Source: Saprospiraceae bacterium
GTDB taxonomy: Bacteria; Bacteroidota; Bacteroidia; Chitinophagales; Saprospiraceae
DNA: 5,929 nt
Direction: 5' to 3'
Assembly: GCA_020628755.1 (NCBI GenBank)
Contig: JAHDEQ010000018.1
Location: 27,801 to 33,729 of the forward strand
Part shown: positions 4,251 through 5,929 of the stretch, piece by piece
Layout: the number at the start of each line of letters is the position of its first letter
Numbering within the stretch: the first letter of the stretch is position 1
Made by a program: the position numbers and the translations under genes
The notes under the pieces: model-generated
The model's input: only the letters and a program-made list of their open reading frames with translations
Database searches by the model: none
Told to the model about the DNA's origin: nothing

Positions 4251-5929
4251 ATGAAAAAACATACATTACATTTAATGGCAAAGAGTGGACTGCTTGTTTT
4301 TGCACTACTGTTTTGTCAACATTTTCTCACAGCACAATGCAATGCACCAGCATCGCCTATACCCGATGCGGCCAATCCAGTAAATGGAGATCCTGCAGTT
4401 GCCAATTGTGTTGATATTACTTATGATCCTGCTGTACTTGGTTGTGCAACAGGTATTTCTATGGACTTAGAACACTCATGGCAAGGCGACTTGAGTGTAT
4501 TTGTCAATGCTTGCGGAAATACACTTAATGTTTTGCAGCGAGCAGGCATCACCAATTGTGCGGCAGGCTGCCCTTGTGGACCAGGCAATGCAATTGGTAT
4601 GGTTGGCAATTTAGTTACTGTGAACTTCGATGATGCCAATGCTACTGACCCTGAAGGTGGTATCGCCAATGCTGGAGGAGCTTATGGCGTAACTGCCGAT
4701 GATGGTTGTGGCGTCGGAAGCGCAGGTATTGCTTCTTTTGCTGATTTATGTGCAGCCTGTCCTCCAGGTGCAATCACCATGCAAATCTGTGTGACTGACC
4801 ACGCAGCAATTGATGACGGAGAGGTAGCTAATGTTATTCTCAATACTCCTACACCTGCTGTTTGTGGATGTACCGATTCTTCAGCTACTAACTTTGATCC
4901 AACTGCCAATATTGATGATGGTAGTTGTATTGCACCTCCAATGTGCGATGCAACTCCAGATTTTACTGCACCTACAACTATTTGTAGTGGTGGTACGATT
5001 GGCTTTGCTTCTACAGCAGCTTGTGACGGATTAGAAGGAGTAACTGTTGGTCAAGTAGTGGACTTATTTATTTATGATAATGGAAGTAGCGCTGCTCCTA
5101 CAGGTTTTGAAACTACAATTGATTTATCCTCTCCAACACATACAACTGGAGCTGGTACACCTGGTATTGAGATTCAAGATAAAAACCCTGATCTTAGTGT
5201 TGTAGGTTTTGATTTCACTTGTGCTGCTCCGCCTTCTGTAACGGCACCAACCGTTACAGGATGTGCTCCTCAAACATTAACTTATTTTTTAATAGTATTT
5301 GACTATTTAGCAGATACTAATGCTGATTTAGTTGCTGAGTATAGTCCTATTTGTACTGTATTAAGATATGATGTAACGGTATATCCTGAACCAATGTCAA
5401 CAACTGTCGTTGATGATGCCTCAACTTGTGGTACACCATCTGTACAATTAGTTGCAGACAATGGTGCTGTTTGCGAAACCTTGACAGGTGCCGCTTGTGT
5501 AGATGATGGCGATATGTTTACAGCAGATTGGACAACTACACCTACAGGTACAGCTCTAGCCGCAGCACCTGCAGCTTGTGCTTTACCAAGCAATGTAGAT
5601 TTAACTTGTGCTGGATGTTGTACTCAAGATGCTACTTGTATTTTAACAGCACTTACTATGGAAGGATGTACAGTTCCTGCTCCATTTACTAATCCTGCTG
5701 ATGTATTTTCAGGTATTGAGTCTTGCGGCGCAGTTGTCACTATGACAAATGCAGATGTAGGAGATACAGCAGTTTGTACAGATGGTAGTGGTGCAAGTTT
5801 TACAAGAACATATACCTTATTATATGATGGAGTCGCATTTACAACTTGCGACCAAGTCATCACTATCAATGACACAACATTACCAACAATCACTTGTCCT
5901 GCTGATGTAGTAGTTGAATGTACAGCTTC
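4251..5929 (+). CDS. Large secreted mosaic protein: P domain, GCTD...DGSC motif, HYR domain (runs off right edge)
   Basis: ATG at 4251 opens a frame that stays open to the edge (559 codons plus two bases). Residues 1-28 are a signal peptide ending FLTA before Gln29; Gln at -1 of Cys30 argues against a lipoprotein. Residues about 45-198 resemble a proprotein-convertase P domain: MDLEHSWQGDLSVFV (71-85), FDD near 128, and ICVTDHAAIDDGEVANVILN (179-198), which fits the closing strands. A GCTD...ATNFDPTA...DDGSC motif (206-226) is a short Cys-bounded, Asp-rich module common in marine Bacteroidota. Residues about 230-535 are Thr/Ala/Cys-rich beta-type sequence I cannot assign. DTTLPTITCPADVVVEC (541-557) is the start of a HYR domain. 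Such modules occur in big adhesins and surface proteins, often exported by the type IX system; its C-terminal sorting domain would lie outside. No catalytic domain is visible. It is probably cotranscribed with 3915. Confidence 0.85.
   Translation, partial: MKKHTLHLMAKSGLLVFALLFCQHFLTAQCNAPASPIPDAANPVNGDPAVANCVDITYDPAVLGCATGISMDLEHSWQGDLSVFVNACGNTLNVLQRAGITNCAAGCPCGPGNAIGMVGNLVTVNFDDANATDPEGGIANAGGAYGVTADDGCGVGSAGIASFADLCAACPPGAITMQICVTDHAAIDDGEVANVILNTPTPAVCGCTDSSATNFDPTANIDDGSCIAPPMCDATPDFTAPTTICSGGTIGFASTAACDGLEGVTVGQVVDLFIYDNGSSAAPTGFETTIDLSSPTHTTGAGTPGIEIQDKNPDLSVVGFDFTCAAPPSVTAPTVTGCAPQTLTYFLIVFDYLADTNADLVAEYSPICTVLRYDVTVYPEPMSTTVVDDASTCGTPSVQLVADNGAVCETLTGAACVDDGDMFTADWTTTPTGTALAAAPAACALPSNVDLTCAGCCTQDATCILTALTMEGCTVPAPFTNPADVFSGIESCGAVVTMTNADVGDTAVCTDGSGASFTRTYTLLYDGVAFTTCDQVITINDTTLPTITCPADVVVECTA

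Noticed and set aside
4251..4340. Lipoprotein signal at the start of the large secreted protein (Cys30)
   Set aside because: The residue before Cys30 is Gln, not Gly/Ala/Ser, so the lipobox is not satisfied; cleavage before Gln29 is more likely.
4831..5034. Plus-strand 67-codon frame rich in Leu and Val inside the large gene
   Set aside because: It is an out-of-frame reading of the same codons; the long frame contains the GCTD...DGSC motif in this segment.
4421..5893. Minus-strand frames of 75-96 codons across the large secreted gene (4421-4669, 4682-4909, 5303-5593, 5624-5893)
   Set aside because: They are complements of repetitive GCT/GCA/ACA-rich codons in a continuous plus-strand frame with recognisable domains; low-complexity antisense frames are expected.

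Overview
The window looks like chromosomal DNA from a member of the Bacteroidota, possibly a marine or environmental lineage; genus cannot be resolved. The evidence is an ftsX, DUF3098, uppP gene order that I know from this phylum, AT-rich non-coding DNA, several TAnnTTTG (Bacteroidota-type -7) promoter elements, almost no Shine-Dalgarno sequences, and secreted proteins with phylum-typical modules (an NPSFE start, a P domain, a GCTD...DGSC motif and a HYR domain).

Bases 1-182 hold the 5' end of a minus-strand gene for an exported protein. A 108-bp divergent spacer separates it from a plus-strand envelope-biogenesis cluster: ftsX (291-1157, divisome/peptidoglycan-hydrolase regulator), a DUF3098 membrane protein (1265-1603) and uppP/bacA (1630-2445, undecaprenyl-diphosphate phosphatase). 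The ftsX to DUF3098 spacing of 107 bp contains its own -7-like element; uppP follows DUF3098 by 26 bp. The truB gene that often follows uppP in this phylum is absent here.

The 301-bp gap at 2446-2746 holds two near-identical promoter-like 19-mers and, between them, a 67-nt stretch with no G on the plus strand, which resembles a Rho-loading (rut) region. Next is a single exported thioredoxin-fold gene (2747-3274) with a CKEC motif and a cis-Pro, closed by a clean 11-bp intrinsic terminator (3327-3354).

An AT-rich 640-bp stretch (3275-3914) holds no long gene but has palindromes, two -7-like elements, a direct repeat and an 18-codon ORF with the only good Shine-Dalgarno in the window. It leads into a small acidic secreted protein (3915-4220, unrecognised) and, 30 bp later, a large gene that runs off the right edge (4251 to beyond 5929). 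Its 559 visible residues form a secreted, Cys- and Thr-rich mosaic protein: signal peptide, P domain, GCTD...DGSC motif, unassigned Ig/adhesin-like segments, then the start of a HYR domain. It is probably a large surface protein, plausibly exported by the type IX system, but the diagnostic C-terminus is outside the window.

I see no CRISPR array, tRNA, rRNA or insertion sequence. The least ordinary parts are the secreted-protein locus on the right, with its leader ORF, and the G-free intergenic segment.
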